From contig NC_068925.1 of NCBI RefSeq assembly GCF_023091745.1, forward strand, positions 496,001 through 560,000: a stretch of 64,000 nucleotides of DNA, read 5' to 3'. The notes beneath the pieces are model-generated. The model saw nothing but the letters and a program-made list of their open reading frames with translations. It did not search any database and had not been told where the DNA came from. This document shows, piece by piece, positions 47,546 to 59,849 of this stretch; the first letter of the stretch is position 1; each line of letters begins with the position of its first letter. Made by a program: the position numbers and the translations under genes. The stretch comes from Budorcas taxicolor (taxonomy: Eukaryota; Chordata; Mammalia; Artiodactyla; Bovidae).

Positions 47546-50500
47546 TTGAGATGCGACGGGAAGGCCGGGAACTCTTTCCCGACGAAGCAGGGAAAGGATC
47601 CCTCATCTCGAGCTACGAGGCGGAAACGGGGCTCCTCTGGATGTGGGCGGGACCCTCGTGATTCCTCTCGAGTGGAGACGGCTAGGTCGGGGAACTTCTT
47701 GATTTGCACCAAGGGTGTGAAGGACCCTTTCGAAGTTCCAGAGGTGAGGTGTGATCAGCCTCGAGACGCCTCAGCGGAAATGGGCCTCATCTCGCCTGGA
47801 GGGGAGAACCTCCTGGATTTTCTCGAGTTGTGGCAGGTCTTCTCGAGTTACGACGGGGACCTCAGGGACCCGCTCTGGTGGCCTCAGGAAAGGCCAGTCC
47901 CAATGCGAGTTGCTTGGGGACCTCTCGGGATTCCTCTCCCGTCCATGCCGGGGCCTCAGTCCTTGTGTGGAGTCGGGGCCGGAACCTGAGGATTCCTCTC
48001 CAGTGTTGCCATGGATCTTGGGGTGCTTCTGAGTCTCCCCAGGGGAGTCAGGCCTCGTCTCGAGTGGGGGCATGCACGTGCGCTTTCCTCCCGAGCTGCA
48101 GCAGTAGTGTCACGCTTCCTGTCACGTGGATCAAGGGATCTGTGGCTTTCCCTCGAGGCTGTCCCTCGAGGCTTTCCCACGAGGCTTTCCCACAGGGCTG
48201 TGCCACGTGCCACCTTGGTGTGAGTTGATCCTCGGCGTGAAAGACGAGCCGGTGAAGGGAAAAGAGGTTCCTCTGGAATGGACTGAGACATCTGGGGGAC
48301 TCTTGGAATGGTGGCACGACCCTGGAGTTCCTCTCGCCGTTCCTGTTGAGAGGGCCTCCTCTTGAGATGCGACGGGAAGGCCGGGAACTCTTTCCCGACG
48401 AAGCAGGGAAAGGATCCCTCATCTCGAGCTACGAGGCGGAAACGGGGCTCCTCTGGATGTGGGCGGGACCCTCGTGATTCCTCTCGAGTGGAGACGGCTA
48501 GGTCGGGGAACTTCTTGATTTGCACCAAGGGTGTGAAGGACCCTTTCGAAGTTCCAGAGGGGAGGTGTGATCAGCCTCGAGACGCCTCAGCGGAAATGGG
48601 CCTCATCTCGCCTGGAGGGGAGAACCTCCTGGATTTTCTCGAGTTGCGGCAGGTCTTCTCGAGTTACGACGGGGACCTCAGGGACCCGCTCTGGTGGCCT
48701 CAGGAAAGGCCAGTCCCCATGCGAGTTGCTAGGGGACCTCTCGGGATTCCTCTCCCGTCCATGCCGGGGCCTCAGTCCTTGTGTGGAGTCGGGGCCGGAA
48801 CCTGAGGATTCCTCTCCAGTGTTGCCATGGATCTTGGGGTGCTTCTGAGTCTCCCCAGGGGAGTCAGGCCTCGTCTCGAGTGGGGGCATGCACCTGCGCT
48901 TTCCTCCCGAGCTGCAGCAGTAGTGTCACGCTTCCTGTCACGTGGATCAAGGGATCTGTGGGTTTCCCTCGAGGCTGTCCCTAGAGGCTTTCCCACGAGG
49001 CTTTCCCACAGGGCTGTGCCACGTGCCACCTTGGTGTGAGTCGATCCTCGGCGTGAAAGACGAGCCGGTGAAGGGAAAAGAGGTTCCTCTGGAATGGACT
49101 GAGACATCTGGGGAACTCTTGGAATGGTGGCACGACCCTGGAGTTCCTCTCGCCGTTCCTGTTGAGAGGGCCTCCTCTTGAGATGCGACGGGAAGGCCGG
49201 GAATTCTTTCCCGACGAAGCAGGGAAAGGATCCCTCATCTCGAGCTACGAGGCGGAAACGGGGCTCCTCTGGATGTGGGCGGGACCCTCGTGATTCCTCT
49301 CGAGTGGAGACGGCTAGGTCGGGGAACTTCTTGATTTGCACCAAGGGTGTGAAGGAGTCTTTCGAAGTTCCAGAGGTGAGGTGTGATCAGCCTCGAGACG
49401 CCTCAGCGGAAATGGGCCTCATCTCGCCTGGAGGGGAGAACATCCTGGATTTTCCCGAGTTGCGGCAGGTGTTCTCGAATTACGACGGGGACCTCAGGGA
49501 CCCGCTCTGGTGGCCTCAGGAAAGGCCAGTCCCCACGCGAGTTGCTAGGGGACCTCTCGGGATTCCTCTCCCGTCCATGCCGGGGCCTCAGTCCTTGTGT
49601 GGAGTCGGGGCCGGAACCTGAGGATTCCTCTCCAGTGTTGCCATGGATCTTGGGGTGCTTCTGAGTCTCCCCAGGGGAGTCAGGCCTCGTCTCGAGTGGG
49701 GGCATGCACGTGCGCTTTCCTCCCGAGCTGCAGCAGTAGTGTCACGCTTCCTGTCACGTGGATCAAGGGATCTGTGGCTTTCCCTCGAGGCTGTCCCTCG
49801 AGGCTTTCCCACGAGGCTTTCCCACAGGGCTGTGCCACGTGCCACCTTGGTGTGAGTCGATCCTCGGAGAGAAAGACGAGCCGGTGAAGGGAAAAGAGGT
49901 TCCTCTGGAATGGACTGAGACATCTGGGGGACTCTTGGAATGGTGGCACGACCCTGGAGTTCCTCTCGCCGTTCCTGTTGAGAGGGCCTCCTCTTGAGAT
50001 GCGACGGGAAGGCCGGGAACTCTTTCCCGACGAAGCAGGGAAAGGATCCCTCATCTCGAGCTAGGAGGCGGAAACGGGGCTCCTCTGGATGTGGGAGGGA
50101 CCCTCGTGATTCCTCTCGAGTGGAGACGGCGAGGTCGGGGAACTTCTTGATTTGAACCAAGGGTGTGAAGGACCCTTTCGAAGTTCCAGAGGGGAGGTGT
50201 GATCAGCCTCGAGACGCCTCAGCGGAAATGGGCCTCATCTCGCCTGGAGGGGAGAACCTCCTGGATTTTCTCGAGTTGCGGCAGGTCTTCTCGAGTTACG
50301 ACGGGGACCTCAGGGACCCGCTCTGGTGGCCTCAGGAAAGGCCAGTCCCCATGCGAGTTGCTAGGGGACCTCTCGGGATTCCTCTCCCGTCCATGCCGGG
50401 GCCTCAGTCCTTGTGTGGAGTCGGGGCCGGAACCTGAGGATTCCTCTCCAGTGTTGCCATGGATCTTGGGGTGCTTCTGAGTTTCCCCAGGGGAGTCAGG

Positions 50501-51135
50501 CCTCGTCTCGAGTGGGGGCATGCACGTGCGCTTTCCTCCCGAGCTGCAGTAGTAGTGTCACGCTTCCTGTCACGTGGATCAAGGGATCTGTGGCTTTCCC
50601 TCGAGGCTGTCCCTCGAGGCTTTCCCACGAGGCTTTCCCACAGGGCTGTGCCAGGGGCCACCTTGGTGTGAGTCGATCATCGGCGTGAAAGACGAGCCGG
50701 TGAAGGGAAAAGAGGTTCCTCTGGAATGGACTGAGACATCTGGGGGATCTTGGAATGGTGGCACGACCCTGGAGTTGCTCTCGCCGTTCCTGTTGAGAGG
50801 GCCTCCTCTAGAGATGCGACGGGAAGGCCGGGAGCTCTTTCCCGACGAAGCAGGGAAAGGATCCCTCATCTCGAGCTACGAGGCGGAATCGGGGCTCCTC
50901 TGGATGTGGGCGGGACCCTCGTGATTCCTCTCGAGTGGAGACGGGTATGTCGGGGAACTTCTTGATTTGCACCAAGGGTGTGAAGGACCCTTTCGAAGTT
51001 CCAGACGTGAGGTGTGATCAGCCTCGAGACGCCTCAGCAGAAATGGGCCTCATCTCGCCTGGAGGGGAGAACCTCCTGGATTTTCTCGAGTTGCGGCAGG
51101 TCTTCTCGAGTTACGACGGGGACCTCAGGGACCCG
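46930..51135. repeat. Higher-order block, copy 1 (7-monomer step, 5698 bp)
   Basis: This 4206-bp block matches 52628-56833 with about ten differences by eye. Its monomers include 47546 (GAGTTGTGGC, GCTTGGGG, GTGAGTTGATCC), 48362 (GCACCTGCG, CCCTAGAGG), 49178 (GGGAATTCTTTCC, GAAGGAGTCTTTC, GAACATCCTGG, CTCGAATTACG, CGGAGAGAAAGAC) and 49994 (GTGGGAGGGAC, GACGGCGAGG, TTTGAACCAAGG). The next, 50809, has TCTAGAGATG and GGGAGCTCTTTCC. A GAATTC (EcoRI) site is created at about 49202. Differences from copy 2 include about 47256, 49377, 50063, 50550 and 50654, and a different 1-bp deletion at about 50746. Confidence 0.85.
49994..50808. repeat. 815-bp monomer with strongly variant haplotype
   Basis: This is one of the most divergent monomers seen. 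It reads AGCTAGGAGG, GTGGGAGGG, GACGGCGAGG (a third allele at the GGGTATG/GGCTAGG dimorphism), GAACCAAGG, GAGTTTCCCC, GCAGTAGTAG, CCAGGGGCC and GATCATCGG. One base is missing at about 50746, where TGGGGGATCTTGG replaces TGGGGGACTCTTGG. Its partner at 55692 shares most of these. Confidence 0.8.
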
Positions 51136-51624
51136 CTCTGTTGGCCTCAGGAAAGGCCAGTCCCCATGCGAGTTGCTAGGGGACCTCTCGGGATTCCTCT
51201 CCCGTCCATGCCGGGGCCTCAGTCCTTGTGTGGAGTCGGGGCCGGAACCTGAGGATTCCTCTCCAGTGTTGCCATGGATCTTGGGGTGCTTCTGAGTCTC
51301 CCCAGGGGAGTCAGGCCTCGTCTCGATTGGGGGCATGCACCTGCGCTTTCCTCCCGAGCTGCAGCAGTAGTGTCACGCTTCCTGTCACGTGGATCAAGGG
51401 AATTGTGGGTTTCCCTCGAGGCTGTCCCTCGAGGCTTTCCCACGAGGCTTTCCCACAGGGCTGTGCCACGTGCCACCTTGGTGTGAGTCGATCCTCGGCG
51501 TGAAAGACGAGCCGGTGAAGGGAAAAGAGGTTCCTCTGGAATGGACTGAGACATCTGGGGAACTCTTGGAATGGTGGCACGACCCTGGAGTTCCTCTCGC
51601 CGGTCCTGTTGAGAGGGCCTCCTC

Positions 51625-52427
51625 TTGAGATGCGACGGGAAGGCCGGGAACTCTTTCCCGACGAAGCAGGGAAAGGATCCCTCATCTCGAGCTACAAGGC
51701 GGAATCGGGGCTCCTCTGGATGTGGGCGGGACCCTCGTGATTCCTCTCGAGTGGAGACGGGTATGTGGGGGAACTTCTTGATTTGCACCAAGGGTTTGAA
51801 GGAGCCTTTCGAAGTTCCAGAGGTGAGGTGTGATCAGCCTCGAGACGCCTCAGCGGAAATGGGCCTCATCTCGCCTGGAGGGGAGAACCTCCTGGATTTT
51901 CTCGAGTTGCGGCAGGTCTTCTCGAGTTACAACGGGGACCTCAGGGACCCGTTCTGGTGGCCTCAGGAAAGGCCAGTCCCCATGCGAGTTGCTAGGGGAC
52001 CTCTCGGGATTCCTCTCCCGTCCATGCCGGGGCCTCAGTCCTTGTGTGGAGTCGGGGCCGGAACCTGAGGATTCCTCTCCAGTGTTGCCATGGATCTTGG
52101 GGTGCTTCTGAGTCTCCCCAGGGGAGGCAGGCCTCGTCTCGAGTGGGGGCATGCACGTGCGCTTTCCTCCCGAGCTGCAGCAGTAGTGTCACGCTTCCTG
52201 TCACGTGGATCAAGGGATCTGTGGCTTTCCCTCGAGGCTGTCCCTCGAGGCTTTCCCACAGGGCTGTGCCACGTGCCACCTTGGTGTGAGTCGATCCTCG
52301 GCGTGAAAGACGAGCCGGTGAAGGGAAAAGAGGTTCTTCTGGAATGGACTGAGACATCTGGGGGACTCTTGGAATGGTGGCACGACCCTGGAGTTCCTCT
52401 CGCCGTTCCTGTTGAGAGGGCCTCCTC
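51625..52427. repeat. 803-bp monomer (one 13-bp unit lost)
   Basis: This copy lies 7330 bp (nine monomers) after the one at 44295. It combines GCTACAAGGCGG, shared with 44295, with the GTTACAACGGGG and CCCGTTCTGG changes shared with 37793. That mixture suggests conversion or exchange among the three. Confidence 0.9.
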
Positions 52428-52627
52428 TTGAGGTGCGACGGGAAGGCCGGGAAATCTTTCCCGACGAAGCAGGGAAAGGATCCCTCATCTCGATCTACGA
52501 GGTGGAAACGGGGCTCCTCTGGATGTGGGCGGGACCCTCGTGATTCCTCTCGAGTGGAGACGGCTAGGTCGGGGAACTTCTTGATTTGCACCAAGGGTGT
52601 GAAGGACCCTTTCGAAGTTCCAGAGGG

Positions 52628-55600
52628 GAGGTGTGATCAGCCTCGAGACGCCTCAGCGGAAATGGGCCTCATCTCGCCTGGAGGGGAGAACCTCCTGGAT
52701 TTTCTCGAGTTGCGGCAGGTCTTCTCGAGTTACGACGGGGACCTCAGGGACCCGCTCTGGTGGCCTCAGGAAAGGCCAGTCCCCATGCGAGTTGCTAGGG
52801 GACCTCTCGGGATTCCTCTCCCGTCCATGCCGGGGCCTCAGTCCTTGTGTGGAGTCGGGGCCGGAACCTGAGGATTCCTCTCCAGTGTTGCCATGGATCT
52901 TGGGGTGCTTCTGAGTCTCCCCAGGGGAGTCAGGCCTCGTCTCGAGTGGGGGCATGCACGTGCGCTTTCCTCCCGAGCTGCAGCAGTAGTGTCACGCTTC
53001 CTGTCACGTGGATCAAGGGATCTGTGGCTTTCCCTCGAGGCTGTCCCTCGAGGCTTTCCCACGAGGCTTTCCCACAGGGCTGTGCCACGTGCCACCTTGG
53101 TGTGAGTCGATCCTCGGCGTGAAAGACGAGCCGGTGAAGGGAAAAGAGGTTCCTCTGGAATGGACTGAGACATCTGGGGGACTCTTGGAATGGTGGCACG
53201 ACCCTGGAGTTCCTCTCGCCGTTCCTGTTGAGAGGGCCTCCTCTTGAGATGCGACGGGAAGGCCGGGAACTCTTTCCCGACGAAGCAGGGAAAGGATCCC
53301 TCATCTCGAGCTACGAGGCGGAAACGGGGCTCCTCTGGATGTGGGCGGGACCCTCGTGATTCCTCTCGAGTGGAGACGGCTAGGTCGGGGAACTTCTTGA
53401 TTTGCACCAAGGGTGTGAAGGACCCTTTCGAAGTTCCAGAGGTGAGGTGTGATCAGCCTCGAGACGCCTCAGCGGAAATGGGCCTCATCTCGCCTGGAGG
53501 GGAGAACCTCCTGGATTTTCTCGAGTTGTGGCAGGTCTTCTCGAGTTACGACGGGGACCTCAGGGACCCGCTCTGGTGGCCTCAGGAAAGGCCAGTCCCA
53601 ATGCGAGTTGCTTGGGGACCTCTCGGGATTCCTCTCCCGTCCATGCCGGGGCCTCAGTCCTTGTGTGGAGTCGGGGCCGGAACCTGAGGATTCCTCTCCA
53701 GTGTTGCCATGGATCTTGGGGTGCTTCTGAGTCTCCCCAGGGGAGTCAGGCCTCGTCTCGAGTGGGGGCATGCACGTGCGCTTTCCTCCCGAGCTGCAGC
53801 AGTAGTGTCACGCTTCCTGTCACGTGGATCAAGGGATCTGTGGCTTTCCCTCGAGGCTGTCCCTCGAGGCTTTCCCACGAGGCTTTCCCACAGGGCTGTG
53901 CCACGTGCCACCTTGGTGTGAGTTGATCCTCGGCGTGAAAGACGAGCCGGTGAAGGGAAAAGAGGTTCCTCTGGAATGGACTGAGACATCTGGGGGACTC
54001 TTGGAATGGTGGCACGACCCTGGAGTTCCTCTCGCCGTTCCTGTTGAGAGGGCCTCCTCTTGAGATGCGACGGGAAGGCCGGGAACTCTTTCCCGACGAA
54101 GCAGGGAAAGGATCCCTCATCTCGAGCTACGAGGCGGAAACGGGGCTCCTCTGGATGTGGGCGGGACCCTCGTGATTCCTCTCGAGTGGAGACGGCTAGG
54201 TCGGGGAACTTCTTGATTTGCACCAAGGGTGTGAAGGACCCTTTCGAAGTTCCAGAGGGGAGGTGTGATCAGCCTCGAGACGCCTCAGCGGAAATGGGCC
54301 TCATCTCGCCTGGAGGGGAGAACCTCCTGGATTTTCTCGAGTTGCGGCAGGTCTTCTCGAGTTACGACGGGGACCTCAGGGACCCGCTCTGGTGGCCTCA
54401 GGAAAGGCCAGTCCCCATGCGAGTTGCTAGGGGACCTCTCGGGATTCCTCTCCCGTCCATGCCGGGGCCTCAGTCCTTGTGTGGAGTCGGGGCCGGAACC
54501 TGAGGATTCCTCTCCAGTGTTGCCATGGATCTTGGGGTGCTTCTGAGTCTCCCCAGGGGAGTCAGGCCTCGTCTCGAGTGGGGGCATGCACCTGCGCTTT
54601 CCTCCCGAGCTGCAGCAGTAGTGTCACGCTTCCTGTCACGTGGATCAAGGGATCTGTGGGTTTCCCTCGAGGCTGTCCCTAGAGGCTTTCCCACGAGGCT
54701 TTCCCACAGGGCTGTGCCACGTGCCACCTTGGTGTGAGTCGATCCTCGGCGTGAAAGACGAGCCGGTGAAGGGAAAAGAGGTTCCTCTGGAATGGACTGA
54801 GACATCTGGGGAACTCTTGGAATGGTGGCACGACCCTGGAGTTCCTCTCGCCGTTCCTGTTGAGAGGGCCTCCTCTTGAGATGCGACGGGAAGGCCGGGA
54901 ATTCTTTCCCGACGAAGCAGGGAAAGGATCCCTCATCTCGAGCTACGAGGCGGAAACGGGGCTCCTCTGGATGTGGGCGGGACCCTCGTGATTCCTCTCG
55001 AGTGGAGACGGCTAGGTCGGGGAACTTCTTGATTTGCACCAAGGGTGTGAAGGAGTCTTTCGAAGTTCCAGAGGGGAGGTGTGATCAGCCTCGAGACGCC
55101 TCAGCGGAAATGGGCCTCATCTCGCCTGGAGGGGAGAACATCCTGGATTTTCCCGAGTTGCGGCAGGTGTTCTCGAATTACGACGGGGACCTCAGGGACC
55201 CGCTCTGGTGGCCTCAGGAAAGGCCAGTCCCCACGCGAGTTGCTAGGGGACCTCTCGGGATTCCTCTCCCGTCCATGCCGGGGCCTCAGTCCTTGTGTGG
55301 AGTCGGGGCCGGAACCTGAGGATTCCTCTCCAGTGTTGCCATGGATCTTGGGGTGCTTCTGAGTCTCCCCAGGGGAGTCAGGCCTCGTCTCGAGTGGGGG
55401 CATGCACGTGCGCTTTCCTCCCGAGCTGCAGCAGTAGTGTCACGCTTCCTGTCACGTGGATCAAGGGATCTGTGGCTTTCCCTCGAGGTTGTCCCTCGAG
55501 GCTTTCCCACGAGGCTTTCCCACAGGGCTGTGCCACGTGCCACCTTGGTGTGAGTCGATCCTCGGAGAGAAAGACGAGCCGGTGAAGGGAAAAGAGGTTC

Positions 55601-56833
55601 CTCTGGAATGGACTGAGACATCTGGGGGACTCTTGGAATGGTGGCACGACCCTGGAGTTCCTCTCGCCGTTCCTGTTGAGAGGGCCTCCTCTTGAGATGC
55701 GACGGGAAGGCCGGGAACTCTTTCCCGACGAAGCAGGGAAAGGATCCCTCATCTCGAGCTACGAGGCGGAAACGGGGCTCCTCTGGATGTGGGAGGGACC
55801 CTCGTGATTCCTCTCGAGTGGAGACGGCGAGGTCGGGGAACTTCTTGATTTGAACCAAGGGTGTGAAGGACCCTTTCGAAGTTCCAGAGGGGAGGTGTGA
55901 TCAGCCTCGAGACGCCTCAGCGGAAATGGGCCTCATCTCGCCTGGAGGGGAGAACCTCCTGGATTTTCTCGAGTTGCGGCAGGTCTTCTCGAGTTACGAC
56001 GGGGACCTCAGGGACCCGCTCTGGTGGCCTCAGGAAAGGCCAGTCCCCATGCGAGTTGCTAGGGGACCTCTCGGGATTCCTCTCCCGTCCATGCCGGGGC
56101 CTCAGTCCTTGTGTGGAGTCGGGGCCGGAACCTGAGGATTCCTCTCCAGTGTTGCCATGGATCTTGGGGTGCTTCTGAGTTTCCCCAGGGGAGTCAGGCC
56201 TCGTCTCGAGTGGGGGCATGCACGTGCGCTTTCCTCCCGAGCTGCAGCAGTAGTGTCACGCTTCCTGTCACGTGGATCAAGGGATCTGTGGCTTTCCCTC
56301 GAGGCTGTCCCTCGAGGCTTTCCCACGAGGCTTTCCCACAGGGCTGTGCCAGGTGCCACCTTGGTGTGAGTCGATCATCGGCGTGAAAGACGAGCCGGTG
56401 AAGGGAAAAGAGGTTCCTCTGGAATGGACTGAGACATCTGGGGGCTCTTGGAATGGTGGCACGACCCTGGAGTTGCTCTCGCCGTTCCCGTTGAGAGGGC
56501 CTCCTCTAGAGATGCGACGGGAAGGCCGGGAGCTCTTTCCCGACGAAGCAGGGAAAGGATCCCTCATCTCGAGCTACGAGGCGGAATCGGGGCTCCTCTG
56601 GATGTGGGCGGGACCCTCGTGATTCCTCTCGAGTGGAGACGGGTATGTCGGGGAACTTCTTGATTTGCACCAAGGGTGTGAAGGACCCTTTCGAAGTTCC
56701 AGACGTGAGGTGTGATCAGCCTCGAGACGCCTCAGCAGAAATGGGCCTCATCTCGCCTGGAGGGGAGAACCTCCTGGATTTTCTCGAGTTGCGGCAAGTC
56801 TTCTCGAGTTACGACGGGGACCTCAGGGACCCG
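52628..56833. repeat. Higher-order block, copy 2 (7-monomer step, 5698 bp)
   Basis: This is the partner of 46930-51135, with monomers at 53244, 54060, 54876, 55692 and the first part of 56507. It repeats the EcoRI site (about 54900), the GACGGCGAGG class variant and the TCTAGAGATG change. Private changes include GAGGTTGTCCC at about 55489, CCCGTTGAG at about 56489 and GCGGCAAGTC at about 56797. The step is exactly one 803-bp, one 815-bp and five 816-bp monomers. Confidence 0.85.
55692..56506. repeat. 815-bp monomer, partner of 49994 with a different 1-bp deletion
   Basis: It shares GTGGGAGGG, GACGGCGAGG, GAACCAAGG, GAGTTTCCCC and GATCATCGG with the monomer 5698 bp upstream. Its single missing base lies next to that one: TGGGGGCTCTTGG (about 56440) has lost the A of the consensus GACTC, whereas the partner has lost the C. 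Confidence 0.8.
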
Positions 56834-58616
56834 ATCTGGTGGCCTCAGGAAAGGCCAGTCCCCATGCGAGTTGCTAGGGGACCACTCGGGATTCCTCTCC
56901 CGTCCATGCCGGGGCCTCAGTCCTTGTGTGGAGTCGGGGCCGGAACCTGAGGATTCCTCTCCAGTGTTGCCATGGATCTTGGGGTGCATCTGAGTCTCCC
57001 CAGGGGAGTCAGGCCTCGTCTCGAGTGGGGTCATGCACGTGCGCTTTCCTCCCGAGCTGCAGCAGTAGTGTCACGCTTCCTGTCACGTGGATCAAGGGAT
57101 CTGTGGCTTTCCCTCGAGTCTGTCCCTCGAGGCTTTCCCACGAGGCTTTCCCTCAGGGCTGTGCCACGTGCCACCTTGTTGTGATTCGATCCTCGGCGTG
57201 AAAGACGAGCCGGTGAAGGGAAAAGAGGTTCCTCTGGAATGGACTGAGACATCTGGGGGACTCTTGGAATGGTGGCACGACCCTGGAGTTCCTCTCGCCG
57301 TTCCTGTTGAGAGGGCCTCCTCTTGAGATGCGACGGGAAGGCCGGGAACTCTTTCCCGACGAAGCAGGGAAAGGATCCCTCATCTCGAGCTACGAGGCGG
57401 AAACGGGGCTCCTCTGGATGTGGGCGGGACCCTCGTGATTCCTCTCGAGTGGAGACGGCTAGGTCGGGGAACTTCTTGATTTGCACCAAGGGTGTGAAGG
57501 ACCCTTTCGAAGTTCCAGAGGTGAGGTGTGATCAGCCTCGAGACACATCAGCGGAAATGGGCCTCATCTCGCCTGGAGGGGAGAACCTCCTGGATTTTCT
57601 CGAGTTGCGGCAGGTCTTCTCGAGTTACGACGGGGACCTCAGGGACCCGCTCTGGTGGCCTCAGGAAAGGCCAGTCCCCATGCGAGTTGCTAGGGGACCT
57701 CTCGGGATTCCTCTCCCGTCCATGCCGGGGCCTCAGTCCTTGTGTGGAGTCGGGGCCGGAACCTGAGGATTTCTCTCCAGTGTTGCCATGGATCTTGGGG
57801 TTCTTCTGAATCTTCCCAGGGGAGTCAGGCCTCGTCTCGAGTGGGGGCATGCACGTGCGCTTTCCTCCCGAGCTGCAGCAGTAGTGTCACGCTTCCTGTC
57901 ACGTGGATCAAGGGATCTGTGGCTTTCCCTCGAGGCTGTCCCTCGAGGCTTTCCCACGAGGCTTTCCCACAGGGCTGTGCCACGTGCCACCTTTGTGTGA
58001 GTCGATCCTCGGCGTGAAAGACGAGCCGGTGAAGGGAAAAGAGGTTCCTCTGGAATGGACTGAGACATCTGGGGGACTCTTGGAATGGTGGCACGACCCT
58101 GGAGTTCCTCTCGCCGTTCCTGTTGAGAGGGCCTCCTCTTGAGATGCGACGGGAACGCCGGGAACTCTTTCCCGACGAAGCAGGGAAAGGATCCCTCATC
58201 TCGAGCTACGAGGCGGAAACGGGGCTCCTCTGGATGTGGGCGGTACCCTCGTGATTCCTCTCGAGTGGAGACGGCTAGGTCGGGGAACTTCTTGATTTGC
58301 ACCAAGGGTGTGAAGGACCTTTCGAAGTTCCAGAGGTGAGGTGTGATCAGCCTCGAGACGCCTCAGCGGAAATGGGCCTCATCTCGCCTGGAGGGGAGAA
58401 CCTCCTGGATTTTCTCGAGTTGCGGCAGGTCTTCTCGAGTTACGACGGGGACCTCAGGGACCCGCTCTGGTGGCCTCAGGAAAGGCCAGTCCCCATGCGA
58501 GTTGCTAGGGGACCTCTCGGGATTCCTCTCCCGTCCATGCCGGGGCCTCAGTCCTTGTGTGGAGTCGGGGCCGGAACCTGAGGATTCCTCTGCAGTGTTG
58601 CCATGGATCTTGGGGT
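56588..58616. repeat. Duplicated block, copy 1 (4-monomer step, 3262 bp)
   Basis: It matches 59850-61878 apart from about seven substitutions, including about 56797, 56884 and 57119. Shared rare variants are CCAGACGTGAGG, CCCGATCTGG, GGGTGCATCTG, GGGGTCATGC, CCTTGTTGTGATTCG, GAGACACATCAGC, GGATTTCTCTCC, CTGAATCTTCCC, CACCTTTGTG, GGCGGTACCC and a 1-bp deletion giving GAAGGACCTTTCG. Confidence 0.8.
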
Positions 58617-58953
58617 TCTTCTGAGTCTCTCCAGGGGAGTCAGGCCTCGTCTCGAGTGGGGGCATGCACGTGCGCTTTCCTCCCGAGCTGCAGCAGTAGT
58701 GTCACGCTTCCTGTCACGTGGATCAAGGGATCTGTGGCTTTCCCTCGAGGCTGTCCCTCGAGGCTTTCCCACGAGGCTTTCCCACAGGGCTGTGCCACGT
58801 GCCACCTTGGTGTGAGTCGATCCTCGGCGTGAAAGACGAGCCGGTGAAGGGAAAAGAGGTTCCTCTGGAATGGACTGAGACATCTGGGGGACTCTTGGAA
58901 TGGTGGCACGAACCTGGAGTTCCTCTCGCCGTTCCTGTTGAGAGAGCCTCCTC

Positions 58954-59768
58954 TTGAGATGCGACGGGAAGGCCGGGAACTCTTTCCCGACGAAGCAGGG
59001 AAAGATCCCTCATCTCGAGCTACGAGGCGGAATCGGGGCTCCTCTGGATGTGGGCGGGACCCTCGTGATTCCTCTCGAGTGGAGACGGCTAGGTCGGGGA
59101 ACTTCTTGATTTGCACCAAGGGTGTGAAGGAGCCTTTCGAAGTTCCAGAGGTGAGGTGTGATCAGCCTCGAGACGCCTCAGCGGAAATGGGCCTCATCTC
59201 GCCTGGAGGGGAGAACCTCCTGGATTTTCTCGAGTTGCGGCAGGTCTTCTCGAGTTACGACGGGGTCCTCAGGGACCCGCTCTGGTGGCCTCAGGAAAGG
59301 CCAGTCCCCATGCGAGTTGCTAGGGGACCTCTCGGGATTCCTCTCCCGTCCATGCCGGGGCCTCAGTCCTTGTGTGGAGTCGGGGCCGGAACCTGAGGAT
59401 TCCTCTCCAGTGTTGCCATGGATCTTGGGGTGCTTCTGAGTCTCCCCAGGGGAGTCAGGCCTCGTCTCGAGTGGGGGCATGCACGTGCGCTTTCCTCCCG
59501 AGCTGCAGCAGTAGTGTCACGCTTCCTGTCACGTGGATCAAGGGATCTGTGGCTTTCCCTCGAGGCTGTCCCTCGAGGCTTTCCCACGAGGCTTTCCCAC
59601 AGGGCTGTGCCACGTGCCACCTTGGTGTGCGTCGATCCTCGGCGTGAAAGACGAGCCGGTGAAGGGAAAAGAGGTTCCTCTGGAATGGACTGAGACATCT
59701 GGGGGACTCTTGGAATGGTGGCACGACCCTGGAGTTCCTCTCGCCGTTCCTGTTGAGAGGGCCTCCTC
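58954..59768. repeat. 815-bp monomer lacking the BamHI site
   Basis: One G is missing at about 59004, giving GGGAAAGATCCC instead of GGGAAAGGATCCC. This destroys the GGATCC present in the other monomers. The change is private to this copy: its five-monomer-distant relative at 63032 keeps GGATCC. A real variant and a base-calling error are both possible. Confidence 0.8.
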
Positions 59769-59849
59769 TTGAGGTGCGACGGGAAGGCCGGGAACTCTTT
59801 CCCGACGAAGCAGGGAAAGGATCCCCCATCTCGAGCTACGAGGCGGAAA

